Part shown: one piece after another, positions 27,201 to 34,645 of the stretch
How the letters are laid out: the number at the start of each line of letters is the position of its first letter
How positions within the stretch are numbered: the stretch's first letter is position 1
Source of the DNA: Phaeodactylibacter sp.
Lineage (GTDB): Bacteria > Bacteroidota > Bacteroidia > Chitinophagales > Saprospiraceae
Direction: 5' to 3'
Length of the DNA stretch: 64,000 nucleotides
NCBI RefSeq assembly: GCF_022763345.1
Contig: NZ_JALEGS010000018.1
Location: 1-64,000 of the forward strand
Notes under the pieces: model-generated
Database searches by the model: none
Told to the model about the DNA's origin: nothing
What the model saw: only the letters and a program-made list of their open reading frames with translations
Made by a program: the position numbers and the translations under genes

Positions 27201-29072
27201 AGGGCTTGGATTAGAGTAGCTATCACCAGGGTTCTGGGATGAGTAGCTACCACCCGGATTTGAGGAGGAGTAGCTGTCACCCGGATTTTGGGAGGAGTAG
27301 CCACCACCAGTACCGCCATCGGAGTAGTCTCCATCAGGATCTTTGACGGCCTGGCTTCCACTGCTTTCGGATGCACTCTTTTCAGCTTCGTGTTTCTTGT
27401 CAATAAAAGTACACCAGTCCAAAAAAATCTCCTGCTGCAGCGATTCAATCTCAAAGTGGGTCTGGTCCAGCTCCTGCTGCAAAATATTCAGCGCATTGAG
27501 CTCATCGGCCAGATTATCGGGCAGGGTCACCTCTTCCGCTGCTTTCTTTGCATCGGCCTTTTTGATCTCCTTATTTTGGGGGCGCACCACCCAGATTGTC
27601 CCACCGGGTACCGCCTGAAAGCCTTTGGCATGGCGGGCTTCCTCAAACTTGGGGCCCAGGTCTTGCTGCTGATGCTGCAGGCTTGACTCCAGTTGGAGGG
27701 CCTCCAGGTAGTCTTCCACCAGGCCTTTTTCTTGAGTAGATATCTTCTCCGCCAGGAAGGCCGACATGGCCTCGGTCCCGGTATTGCCGATCGCCAGTCC
27801 TATTTTGGAGGGATCAGGTAAAGTATTGGGCTTAGGGTTAACCGTACCACGCGCATAGTACAGGGACTGGGCGGGCAGTTGCTGATCAATCAGGCTGTCC
27901 AGCTTCGTCCGGATAGCTTTTTCGGCTGCTTCGTTGGCTGGCCCCAGTGTATTACCCAGCTTAAGGGGCACGGTGCTTAGGGTACCGGAAGTGGCCGTTG
28001 GGCTATCCAGGGTGAGCCAGCCGTTGGCCATCATCAGCTTCCAGTTATCGGCACCGACATCGCTCTGTTTAACTGTTATGGGAAAGAACCACTGAAATTC
28101 TTCCGTCAAAGCTTCCAGTAATTGGATATTGGCGTATGGAGTAGGTTTGTTATCCAGAAAATCCTTCCTGAACAAGGCGTAGTAATCCAGGCCGGGGTCG
28201 CTGAAGAAGCCAAGCACCCCGTAGGCACGGGCGGCGCTCATGCTTTTCATTTCGGTATCGTAAAAGCCAAATACGCTGCGGCAATTCGGATAGAACGCAG
28301 CGAAGGAGGGTTCGCCATAGCCTACCGCTGTAAGGGGCGTGGGGAGGTAGTTGCCGGGCGTAGCTGCCGGAGGCGTGGTGCCTGCCTCGTAGTGGCGGCC
28401 CAGGAAGCCGTAATTCAGTAGGCCTGTGGCATCCGTCTCATTATGCAGGGGATAGGTAGTGTAGTTTTCTTTGAGTTGACTTTCGTCTTTGCCATCTACA
28501 TGTGGCGATAGGTAGTCACTTTCCACCACCCACGTTTTTTCAATCGTTTTTCCATCAGCGGCGTAGCGGGACACCAGCCATCGGTTGGGTACTGTGGGAA
28601 AGCCCGGGTTGTCCAGCAGGGCGTTTACCGCGGGGAGTTGTTCAGGAGTGACGCCCGTAGGTGGTATCCGCCGGGCTTCCGTTTCTACAATTACCTTTCC
28701 TGTTTTTGAAGGAATGACCTCTTTAAGCCATTTGGCCTGTATCAGGCTATCCCATAGTGCATTTCCGGTTGCAACCCCAAATATATTATGGAAAGTATGC
28801 TGCTGCACCAGAGGTAAGCTCATCGTCTTGGTCAGTGCGTCCGGCAGGGCCCAGTGCAGATGGACACCTTGCTGCAGGGCATAGGATTCGTCAAAGGGAC
28901 CAGCGGTCAGGTTTTCGCCCAGGTAGGATCTGTCGTCGTTACTGAGATTGGAAAAGTCAACCATAGGCCCGGCAACTTTCGCATCCGTTGCGAGGTATAA
29001 GCCGTCCAAGTGAATGGGGATCAGGGCAGAAAGGGAATTATTGGGCATTTCAATCAGGTTTCGATGAGCCAA
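24228..29072 (-). CDS. Giant 1614-aa hypothetical protein with Gly/Ser repeat and coiled coil
   Basis: This 1614-aa soluble protein (alternative start ATG 29048) has no signal peptide. The N-terminal 450 residues are a conserved-looking mixed domain (HLDGLYLATDAKVAGPM, QQGVHLHWALPDALT). Heptad-rich coiled coils follow (about 455-560). Then comes a low-complexity repeat (about 590-635) in which SYSSQNPGD-type units recur, more coiled coil (about 655-700) and a long helical/beta remainder to a terminal LKLSKTT. The organisation suggests a filament-like or scaffold component. It is 21 bp downstream of the pentapeptide/EF-Tu-like gene, with which it is probably co-transcribed. I do not recognise a catalytic motif. 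Confidence 0.72.
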   Translation of the reverse strand: MAHRNLIEMPNNSLSALIPIHLDGLYLATDAKVAGPMVDFSNLSNDDRSYLGENLTAGPFDESYALQQGVHLHWALPDALTKTMSLPLVQQHTFHNIFGVATGNALWDSLIQAKWLKEVIPSKTGKVIVETEARRIPPTGVTPEQLPAVNALLDNPGFPTVPNRWLVSRYAADGKTIEKTWVVESDYLSPHVDGKDESQLKENYTTYPLHNETDATGLLNYGFLGRHYEAGTTPPAATPGNYLPTPLTAVGYGEPSFAAFYPNCRSVFGFYDTEMKSMSAARAYGVLGFFSDPGLDYYALFRKDFLDNKPTPYANIQLLEALTEEFQWFFPITVKQSDVGADNWKLMMANGWLTLDSPTATSGTLSTVPLKLGNTLGPANEAAEKAIRTKLDSLIDQQLPAQSLYYARGTVNPKPNTLPDPSKIGLAIGNTGTEAMSAFLAEKISTQEKGLVEDYLEALQLESSLQHQQQDLGPKFEEARHAKGFQAVPGGTIWVVRPQNKEIKKADAKKAAEEVTLPDNLADELNALNILQQELDQTHFEIESLQQEIFLDWCTFIDKKHEAEKSASESSGSQAVKDPDGDYSDGGTGGGYSSQNPGDSYSSSNPGGSYSSQNPGDSYSNPSPKRKDDTDTNSLQSPQHIQEFIEWEIGTELQALQGNLKNLQQRVVQQQQQLTSSLEALGTSKNYVLQAIAAPRYWQSTEPGLLITGIQPSPKHGFDGRLRNDGMLASYITKLTLSAVDIKAAKNKVAAFSKEIPDTFGFNSSGKDWHPLFMDWDLSFQQPQHKYDDQSKETQYLNSYLEDNYQLKSVDFTDLPGADSLGNRLPFISRAVLTPSGSLLPKQAVIRRLVPEIVAAVKRSLSTPSLSIDQFASWVQKLKPADQALAHQTKNITYPRISDEQQISNWISARLADTSDGQLPGILSWYWKQTAAAVKADPLLTGAPAPDGDTGQFVAWAKEHTQLKTTYYNLKKTDETQQYDFFLQNDDAFIPWLKKEIGTDALDRFFNEIKQPATSSKDQYLGEHFNALINWYQAKVRRMLHLVLDYQAYQNLCLQHGLSQSLGGFNQALLGLSQSYQLNIASPHKEVKSFADQVRSQVKTKHLYSPIQNGAFSPIRAGCITLDKINLVNSFGQCFPLLNQNAPQNPALVRAHSMTATADPKAIKLLPRFAQPTRLNFRWLSAHTGPQTKTLVEMNSHPATSPVCGWLLPNNLDNSLMVYQQDGQALGYIDEAGQWQVFPGLESPLKPEDIGNPHLRKMVQRLQSGSIPDFISVLDTGLENIQPEKGNQHDGLALLMGRPIALVRASVSLEHKGRAPVAHDHENFGLDLSNFQTAQKANNGKVAAGSLPRNSFKVDQVKIPLQLGEYRQLNDGLIGYWVDTAPPDALPQGAKPDTFFAPQSFDVEKGKPSGNIMTHDENGGVFLFNLTLGQPQPLEVSMLLDPKGSVHATCGMLPVKDINIPPDQYQQALSKIEIAFLTTPILSLPGRMHVSVPNEPGYGWSWVEKDGNSWKTMGTVGILRKSDVKNRFDQELDVDQLWKELIDSGWIKSLGTDTARVVQIDERTSATLKKDFQGYQPAIEDLLERTHISPFDATAAFSGSPEIREGWLKLSKTT

Positions 29073-29093
29073 TGGTGTTTTGATCCGCTACCA

Positions 29094-29879
29094 TTAATTG
29101 GGGGGAGACCAGTGTGAAGCGACTCTACGTTCTATGTCTGTTAGCAGTTCTTTAATCGTCTTTATACTATCCGCATTGCCATCCAGTGCCTGCAGCGCAG
29201 AGCCCTTCTTGATATCTACATGTTGCAAGGAGTTCTGCTCCAGCACGTTTTCAATATCCATAGTGACCAGTTCCAGGTCATCTTCATCGTCATTCAAATC
29301 CAGCTTATTACAGAATACGAAAAGGGGTTGCACCTTTTTTTCACCTGCTTTTTGTATGGCTTCCCGGGCATAATTCATGATGCCGTCAACTGCACCAATG
29401 ACCACTATGGCTCCAGCTGTATTGCCAAGCAAGCTTAAACGCTCAGCCTGAGTAGGCATGTCCACAAATTTCAGGAACCGCTTACTGTCTTCACTTTTTT
29501 GCTTTTCCAATGCCTCGGTAAGGGTCGTTTTACCCTGTTGAGCATCGCCTTGTACGGTAAATTGCAGTGGGGAAAATGTAGTACCACTTAAGTCAGCCCC
29601 TGTGAAAGTTGTATCGTAAATAATAGCATTGCTGAGGTTGGCGCGATTGAGCTTTGCATTGGTGAAATCGATATGAGATAGGTTAGCGCCACTCAGGTTG
29701 GCACCTGTGAGCGTTGCCCCAGCGAGGTCGGCACGTCCTAGATTAGCATTTTTCAAATCAATGCCCTCCAGATCAGCACCATTCAGCTCTAGAAGGGTGA
29801 CTAGATTGCGATTCTCCCGCCAAGCATTGATGGCGGCACTACCTTGTCTTACTAGTTGAAGATGCTCTGAATTTGCCAT
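29094..29879 (-). CDS. Pentapeptide-repeat protein fused to an EF-Tu-like G domain
   Basis: This 261-aa protein has pentapeptide repeats (about 33-103, A(D/N)LxG units: NGADLEG, NLGRADLAGATLTGANLSGA). Directly after comes a segment that aligns by eye with EF-Tu domain I: P-loop GDAQQGKTTLTEAL (111-124), FVDMPTQAERL (138-148), GAIVVIGAVDGIMNYAREAI (156-175), FVFCNKLD (187-194), DDEDDLELVTMDIENVLEQ and GSALQAL (226-232). The switch-I region is drastically shortened, and the G3 glycine (DxxG) is replaced by Thr (DMPT), so GTP hydrolysis may be altered. Such a fusion is not a standard architecture known to me. No signal peptide. Confidence 0.82.
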   Translation of the reverse strand: MANSEHLQLVRQGSAAINAWRENRNLVTLLELNGADLEGIDLKNANLGRADLAGATLTGANLSGANLSHIDFTNAKLNRANLSNAIIYDTTFTGADLSGTTFSPLQFTVQGDAQQGKTTLTEALEKQKSEDSKRFLKFVDMPTQAERLSLLGNTAGAIVVIGAVDGIMNYAREAIQKAGEKKVQPLFVFCNKLDLNDDEDDLELVTMDIENVLEQNSLQHVDIKKGSALQALDGNADSIKTIKELLTDIERRVASHWSPPN

Positions 29880-30006
29880 ATTATTTTATCGTTTAAATGG
29901 TGAAAACACTCTGGTGACCGTAGGCTTATGATCGCGGGTTTTAGGTGTTTAAGTGATGCCATTAAGTCCTGAAAAGCACCCTTTTCACTTTTGATTACTA
30001 GACTTG

Positions 30007-30043
30007 AGCCAGGGTATCACCCGATGAAATGATACCCCTGGCT
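30007..30043 (-). terminator. Long hairpin downstream of the 337-aa gene
   Basis: AGCCAGGGTATCA (30007-30019) pairs with TGATACCCCTGGCT (30030-30043) with a single bulged base. It lies just after the stop of the membrane-anchored gene. No T tract follows, so it could be a rho-type or processing hairpin, or an attenuator, before the pentapeptide gene. Confidence 0.45.
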
Positions 30044-30057
30044 TCCTCGGTCACACT

Positions 30058-31071
30058 CTATTTGGCACAGTTGGAGAAAGTCCAAACAGATTCGTAATCC
30101 GGAGCTAATTCGTAACCCTTCATATTGCCATCTTCGATTACCGGGGTAAAGATCTGCTCTACCGCCACAGCACCTGATTTTTTGTCAATGACCAGCCCCT
30201 TTGTAAAATCAAAGGAAGAAATAATCCGGTAACCGGTAATAGCTTCTTCTTCATCAATCTGCCCTGCCCCTACATGCCAGGTCATTGCCTTTTCTTCCGG
30301 TATGGTCATTTTGTCTTTTTTATTGACCAGGGTAAGACCATTATCTTTATCGTAAGACAGGTACTGCTCCTTCTGCCCGGTCAACCGGATGTAATGGCCC
30401 TGTAACAGGTCCTCTTCGTCAACTGGTTCAAAAGCCCACTGCACAACCTTCTCGCAGTCCTTTTTGCAGAGCTTGACGGCAGAGGTCTTGCGCTTCGTAT
30501 TCTTATCTGGAACAGCTCCCCGGTCAGCCTCTACGCTTTTCTTTTTCACCCGTTGGCCTGTCGGATTCAGGACCAGCGGAAGTTTTCCAGCCGATACGGT
30601 GCACCCGGGACTGCCTTCGTATGGCTTTTCTAATGCAATGATCGGTTTGTCAATGAGTTTGGCAATATCCACCTTCCGTGGGGCTTCCGCTGTGGACCTT
30701 GCACCTATTTCAAGGCTCTGACACAATATAATAGCGTTAAATTCTGCGGGAGGATTAAATCTCTTGTCACACAAGCATAGAGCAGGCCTGAAGGGCGAGC
30801 TACAATAATAATTGCCATATTCCAAGAGGTTATCGCATATGGTGGCACAAGTCAGTATCTCCCGATCCTGTTCTTCCTGGCCTTTAGCCTTGCTGTCCAT
30901 ACTCCGTTCGCGAGCCGGAGAGTACTGGCTTGTGATTAGTGATTGCAATTCCGTAGTCTCTGATTTACCAGCCGATGTTGCAGGCTCTTCGTTCGTTAGA
31001 TACACAAAGGAAGCAAAAAGAAAGAGGGCTCCGATGAGTAAAAGTCCTGGTTTTATAAACTGATTTTTCAT
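30058..31071 (-). CDS. Membrane-anchored Cys-rich protein with trefoil-like C-terminus
   Basis: This 337-aa protein has an N-terminal hydrophobic segment (GLLLIGALFLFASFVYL, residues 9-25) that is a signal peptide or anchor, without a lipobox. A low-complexity linker is followed by a Cys-rich stretch (LTCATICDNLLEYGNYYCSS, then LCLCDKRF, about 73-107). The C-terminal half (about 195-335) contains repeat-like beta units (HYIRLTGQKEQYLSYDKD, YRIISSFDFTKGLVIDKKSG) resembling ricin-type or AbfB-type beta-trefoils. The same style of segment occurs in the secreted protein at 22308. Predicted exported; function unknown. Confidence 0.7.
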   Translation of the reverse strand: MKNQFIKPGLLLIGALFLFASFVYLTNEEPATSAGKSETTELQSLITSQYSPARERSMDSKAKGQEEQDREILTCATICDNLLEYGNYYCSSPFRPALCLCDKRFNPPAEFNAIILCQSLEIGARSTAEAPRKVDIAKLIDKPIIALEKPYEGSPGCTVSAGKLPLVLNPTGQRVKKKSVEADRGAVPDKNTKRKTSAVKLCKKDCEKVVQWAFEPVDEEDLLQGHYIRLTGQKEQYLSYDKDNGLTLVNKKDKMTIPEEKAMTWHVGAGQIDEEEAITGYRIISSFDFTKGLVIDKKSGAVAVEQIFTPVIEDGNMKGYELAPDYESVWTFSNCAK

Positions 31072-31281
31072 AATCGCTATCGTTTTGATGAATAAAATGA
31101 TTGCTGGTTAATTCCTTTTGATTAAGGCATAGAGTATTAATTCCCAATGTAGACTATCCCCCAATAGGGGAAAAAAGGCCGACGCCATAGTTCAAAGCTG
31201 ATCTTATAAAAATGGGGTGACTAGTCCATAGCTGTTTACCATCTAAAATGATGTGAACTGTTCCGGCGGTCATTCATCCGT

Positions 31282-31587
31282 TTAGTTGATCTCTATCATT
31301 CTTACACTGAAGTCCAGGCTCGTGCCTGTTACCTCGAAAACTGCCGTCCTTCCGTTATGGGCAAGTTGTAGTTTTTCTGTTGCCAGGCGCTCTTGCCCCA
31401 TCGCCGCCCTGACACGTAGCGTCACTTCTGCCCCCTCCGGAAAGCCAGCTTCGGAAAGATCTGACAGCCAGGTGCTTTGTAAAGGGAGGTCACCACTGCA
31501 AAGTGTTTGGTAATCTCCCCCCTCCAGCTCAAAGGACAGTACAAACCAAGAATTATTAATACACTTGATGTGTTGTACCGCCTTCAT
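31282..31587 (-). CDS. Small beta-rich hypothetical protein
   Basis: This 101-aa protein has alternating hydrophobic residues (IKCINNSWFVLSFELEGG, GAEVTLRVRAAMG, TAVFEVTGTSLDFSVRMIEI) consistent with a compact all-beta fold. There is no signal peptide or TM. It is the first minus-strand gene of the unusual cluster and lies 210 bp upstream of the membrane-anchored gene. I do not recognise a family. Confidence 0.6.
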   Translation of the reverse strand: MKAVQHIKCINNSWFVLSFELEGGDYQTLCSGDLPLQSTWLSDLSEAGFPEGAEVTLRVRAAMGQERLATEKLQLAHNGRTAVFEVTGTSLDFSVRMIEIN

Positions 31588-31810
31588 GTAAGGTTAGGTT
31601 TTGGGTGTATTTCAGACCTTAGCTTTGCCGGTGTTGTGGTAATTTCAAGATCACTCCCAAGGTAAAGAGGAGTATTCTGGTTTTTAGGGACAGATTCAGC
31701 ATGATATTTCAAAAAAAAGAGGATATTCAACATCATAATCTTTGATTATCCTTTATTTAAAAGCATTTAGCCGGTCAATAGCTATCGCCAATATTTCAAA
31801 AAAGACTCAA

Positions 31811-33256
31811 ATGGAGAAAAGTAAGCTGACCGCATTATTGCGATCTGTAAAGTCAAAAGAGCTGGGCTGGCTATCCAAGTGGGTGCGCTCGCCTTATTAC
31901 AATTCCAACCCGCTGATTGTGGAGCTTTTTGACTATATGCGGAAATACGCCCCTGCTTTCGATTCCCCAAAGCTCTCAAAGGAAGTGGTATCTGAGCATC
32001 TTTTCCCGGGGAAGCCCTACGATAATCAACGCTTGCAGTTGGTAATGCATCGGTTATCTAATCTTGTGGAGGAATTTCTGGTGGGGCAGCGCCTCAAGCG
32101 GGACCGGCTACTGTATCAGCAGCTGTTGCAGGAAGAGCTGGGAGAACGCGGGCCTTACGATTTATTCGTGAAGCAGAATGAGAAACTGGGCAGGCAGCTG
32201 GAGCAGCGCCCCTACCACGATGAGCATTACTACCTGGCGAAGTGGAGACAGCAGCACGACCACTTCTTTCACCCCCGCTCCGCTCGTTACCGTTTTACTG
32301 CGGATCAGCTGGAAGCTATGATGCAAAACCTGGATGCGTTCTATGTGCTATCAAAGATGAGGTACAGCACTGAACTGCGCAACCGGCAAAATATCTTGCC
32401 CGAAGCCTACGAGATTGCCCTGCTGGAAGAAAGCATAGAGCTGGCAGAACAGCATCCGGTATTCAAAACGGACCGGGTGTTTCAGACTTACCGGAACATA
32501 CTCGCCCTGATGGCACAGCCGGAGGACGAAAGCACCTACCAGCAACTGGAAAACATTGCCCATCGTCATCTTCACATATTGCACCCCAAAGATCAGTCGG
32601 CCCTGCTCCGCTATCTGATCAATACAAGCATCCAATTGTACAATAAAGGCAAACAGGAATACCTAAGGCGGCAGTTTCAGCTCTATCAGGTTGGGCTGGA
32701 CCAAGCACTCTTCCTCGATGAGGACCGCATATCAGCAACGACCTTTTTAAATATTATAGTAACTGCTTCGGTATTGAAGGAACTGGATTGGATCGAAAAC
32801 TTTATAGCTAAATATGCTTCCAAACTACCCGCTAATCAGCAGGTAGATGCGGTGAGTCTGGGCACTGCTTATTGGTACTTTGCCGGAGGCGAATATACAG
32901 CTGCTAATGATTTGCTGCGGCAGGTGGAGTCCTCTGACTTGCAGTATCAGCTAAGGGTCAGGTCGCTATCGCTTCGAAGCTTCTTCGAGCTGTTTTTGCA
33001 GGATGAGACCTACTACGAGCTGCTGACCCACGAGGCTAGCGCTTTTCGGAAATTTCTGCGCCGCAATCCCAAAATAACTGAACAGCGGGCAGCGGGTTAC
33101 CTCTATCTGGCGGCTTTCCTCCGCAAACTATCCCGCCTAAGTATCAACCGGCAACTGACGCCCGGTAAGCTATCCGAGCTTCAAAAATCGCTGGAAGCAG
33201 AAGACGCCGTCGTCGCCAGGCAATGGCTGCGTGAAAAGCTACTGCAGCTTGCTTAG
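31811..33256 (+). CDS. Helical (TPR-like) hypothetical protein
   Basis: This protein is 481 aa from ATG 31811; the frame stays open to 31742, but the preceding residues do not look conserved. It is almost entirely alpha-helical with alternating aromatic and leucine residues in helix pairs, in the style of TPR-like scaffolds. It begins KSKLTALLRSVKSKELGWLSKWVRSPYYNSN, with a Y-N-S-N-P signature that I have seen in Bacteroidota hypothetical proteins. No catalytic motif. It is divergently oriented from the minus-strand cluster and monocistronic. Confidence 0.78.
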   Translation: MEKSKLTALLRSVKSKELGWLSKWVRSPYYNSNPLIVELFDYMRKYAPAFDSPKLSKEVVSEHLFPGKPYDNQRLQLVMHRLSNLVEEFLVGQRLKRDRLLYQQLLQEELGERGPYDLFVKQNEKLGRQLEQRPYHDEHYYLAKWRQQHDHFFHPRSARYRFTADQLEAMMQNLDAFYVLSKMRYSTELRNRQNILPEAYEIALLEESIELAEQHPVFKTDRVFQTYRNILALMAQPEDESTYQQLENIAHRHLHILHPKDQSALLRYLINTSIQLYNKGKQEYLRRQFQLYQVGLDQALFLDEDRISATTFLNIIVTASVLKELDWIENFIAKYASKLPANQQVDAVSLGTAYWYFAGGEYTAANDLLRQVESSDLQYQLRVRSLSLRSFFELFLQDETYYELLTHEASAFRKFLRRNPKITEQRAAGYLYLAAFLRKLSRLSINRQLTPGKLSELQKSLEAEDAVVARQWLREKLLQLA

Positions 33257-33577
33257 CCATCCATAATATCCTCTGTAACAGTGGGTATGTAAATACAGGA
33301 CTGTGGGGTCGGGGTACGTTTCATAACGAAAGGGGTTTTAGGTGGTGGGGCCAAATGGCTGGGAAAGGCCATGAGGCTACAGCAGGTATTTCCTCAGTAT
33401 TAGGGCATGAAATACTATTCCAAGTATGGGGAAACTGTGAATTTTTTAGCTAATATGATTTACTGAGTTTTATAGTCTGCCAACCCGAGATTGGGGAATA
33501 CGAACCTGGCAGACTCTGGTACTCCTAGCCTGGACTATTTTATAGCCCCGTATCCTTCGCCAGCCCAAAGGAATATC

Positions 33578-33745
33578 CTAGTACACTGTGTAATAAATTT
33601 TTAAACATTTTGAAGGGCTCTTTTTCCTTCACTCTTCGTTGCGTGCTCGCCTTCGTAGCTTAGGCTACGAGGCTCCGCAGCGCCTTGATTAAGGCAAAAA
33701 TACCCTCGTTCAAAATACTCACTTACCTATTACACAGTGTACTAG
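33578..33745. mobile_element. MITE-like palindromic element
   Basis: 168 bp bounded by perfect 18-bp inverted repeats (CTAGTACACTGTGTAATA at 33578-33595 and its exact reverse complement at 33728-33745). The outermost bases can be read as a TA target duplication flanking GTACACTGTGTAATA ends, as in IS630/Tc1-type MITEs. The interior is an imperfect palindrome too (ATTTTGAA...GGGCTC with GAGGGT...TTCAAAAT), with an inner CGTAGC/GCTACG stem. No coding capacity. Confidence 0.75.
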
Positions 33746-33807
33746 TGCCTCAAGCTATAAATTCTTGACACCACAAGTATCAGAGATCTATGACTTGAGC
33801 CACTAGT
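33741..33807. repeat. Second inverted repeat beside the MITE
   Basis: ACTAGTGCCTCAAG (33741-33754) is the reverse complement, with one mismatch, of CTTGAGCCACTAGT (33794-33807). It abuts the MITE-like element and shares its last five bases. It may be a hairpin or the remnant of a second element. Confidence 0.5.
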
Positions 33808-33830
33808 CTTAGGCGTGACCTACTAAATCA

Positions 33831-34289
33831 TTATGGCCCAACAGTACAATTGACGATTGAGGAGCCTTCAGGATACCTATATACATTCCATAACATAGAT
33901 AGGTCACAGCTACTACAAGAACCGGAATAAAGAAAATTTGTAGTTATAACTACATACGCGTCGCCACCGACACAAATTTTTAACGATTGAGGATGGAATG
34001 CAGCGCATTGGCCGCACGCCGAAACATAATCGTCATGGTCATAGCTTCTTTCTACAATCACTTCCCCATTTTTTACCGACTTAATATAATCAACGATCTG
34101 CTCTTCCGTCCAGTTGGGCGCCTCTGCCGGTAAGGAGAATCCCTCAGAGAATTGCAGTTCCCTATCACCAAGCTCTAAATGGGTAGTTGGCACGAGTACT
34201 TCTGCAGCCTCTTCTTTTGCACAACTGGAAAGGGAGAAACCTGCAAAAAGCAGAAGTGCTAAAGCGGGAATAAAATTCAATACTTTCAT
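33831..34289 (-). CDS. Cys-rich lipoprotein, unknown function
   Basis: This 152-aa protein has a clear lipoprotein signal (LLLFAGFSLSSC, Cys23). A Glu/Val-rich linker precedes a C-terminal domain with six cysteines (SACGQCAAF, LKICVG, SGSCSSCDL, IVNCTVG), likely disulfide-bonded in the periplasm or on the surface. No family is recognised. It is monocistronic and its upstream region carries a 20-bp direct repeat. Confidence 0.75.
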   Translation of the reverse strand: MKVLNFIPALALLLFAGFSLSSCAKEEAAEVLVPTTHLELGDRELQFSEGFSLPAEAPNWTEEQIVDYIKSVKNGEVIVERSYDHDDYVSACGQCAAFHPQSLKICVGGDAYVVITTNFLYSGSCSSCDLSMLWNVYRYPEGSSIVNCTVGP

Positions 34290-34386
34290 GGTAAATGTTT
34301 TTTTAAAATTTTGATCAAGTAAAAAACTGATGGGACAAAGATGAGGGCAGGCTCACCATTACCGTTAGTCAAATGCGTTCAAAAAG

Positions 34387-34438
34387 CCGTCAATCCGTTG
34401 CATCAGGTCAAAAAAGAACCGTCAATCCGTTGCATCAG
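34387..34438. repeat. 20-bp direct repeat upstream of the lipoprotein
   Basis: CCGTCAATCCGTTGCATCAG occurs at 34387-34406 and 34419-34438, 32 bp apart and each preceded by an A-rich stretch. It lies in the 356-bp region (34290-34645) between the lipoprotein start and the hybrid-sensor stop. No gene is visible in that region. A third partial version (GGTTGCATCA) appears near 34475. Confidence 0.6.
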
Positions 34439-34645
34439 CGGATCGAAATAAGATTGTAAGCTACTGATAAACAAGTAATTGTTGGTTGCATCAAGTAGTG
34501 CCCAAATCGTTTTCATGATGGATAAGTTTTGTAGAACCTTTCCTTAGATGAGTTCTTTGTTTGCTGCTTGATTTGCAGCAGTCGGCAAAGGTTACCCCTA
34601 CTCATCAAAAAAAAGCTAACCATCACGAAGAGGCAGGTAAAACAA

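Larger units (their letters stand above)
33257..33830. other. Intergenic region with palindromic elements
   Basis: 574 bp without a convincing gene. It contains a stem (AGTCTGCCA at 33474-33482 with TGGCAGACT at 33507-33515), the MITE-like element at 33578-33745, and a further inverted repeat at 33741-33807. Confidence 0.7.

Noticed and set aside
27215..27310. CRISPR-like or tandem DNA repeat at the SYSS region
   Set aside because: The repetition is explained by coding of a low-complexity protein segment in the 1614-aa gene.
10512..31587. Contractile injection system or phage tail island
   Set aside because: No sheath, tube, baseplate, spike or AAA ATPase could be recognised; only one protein has fibre-like segments.
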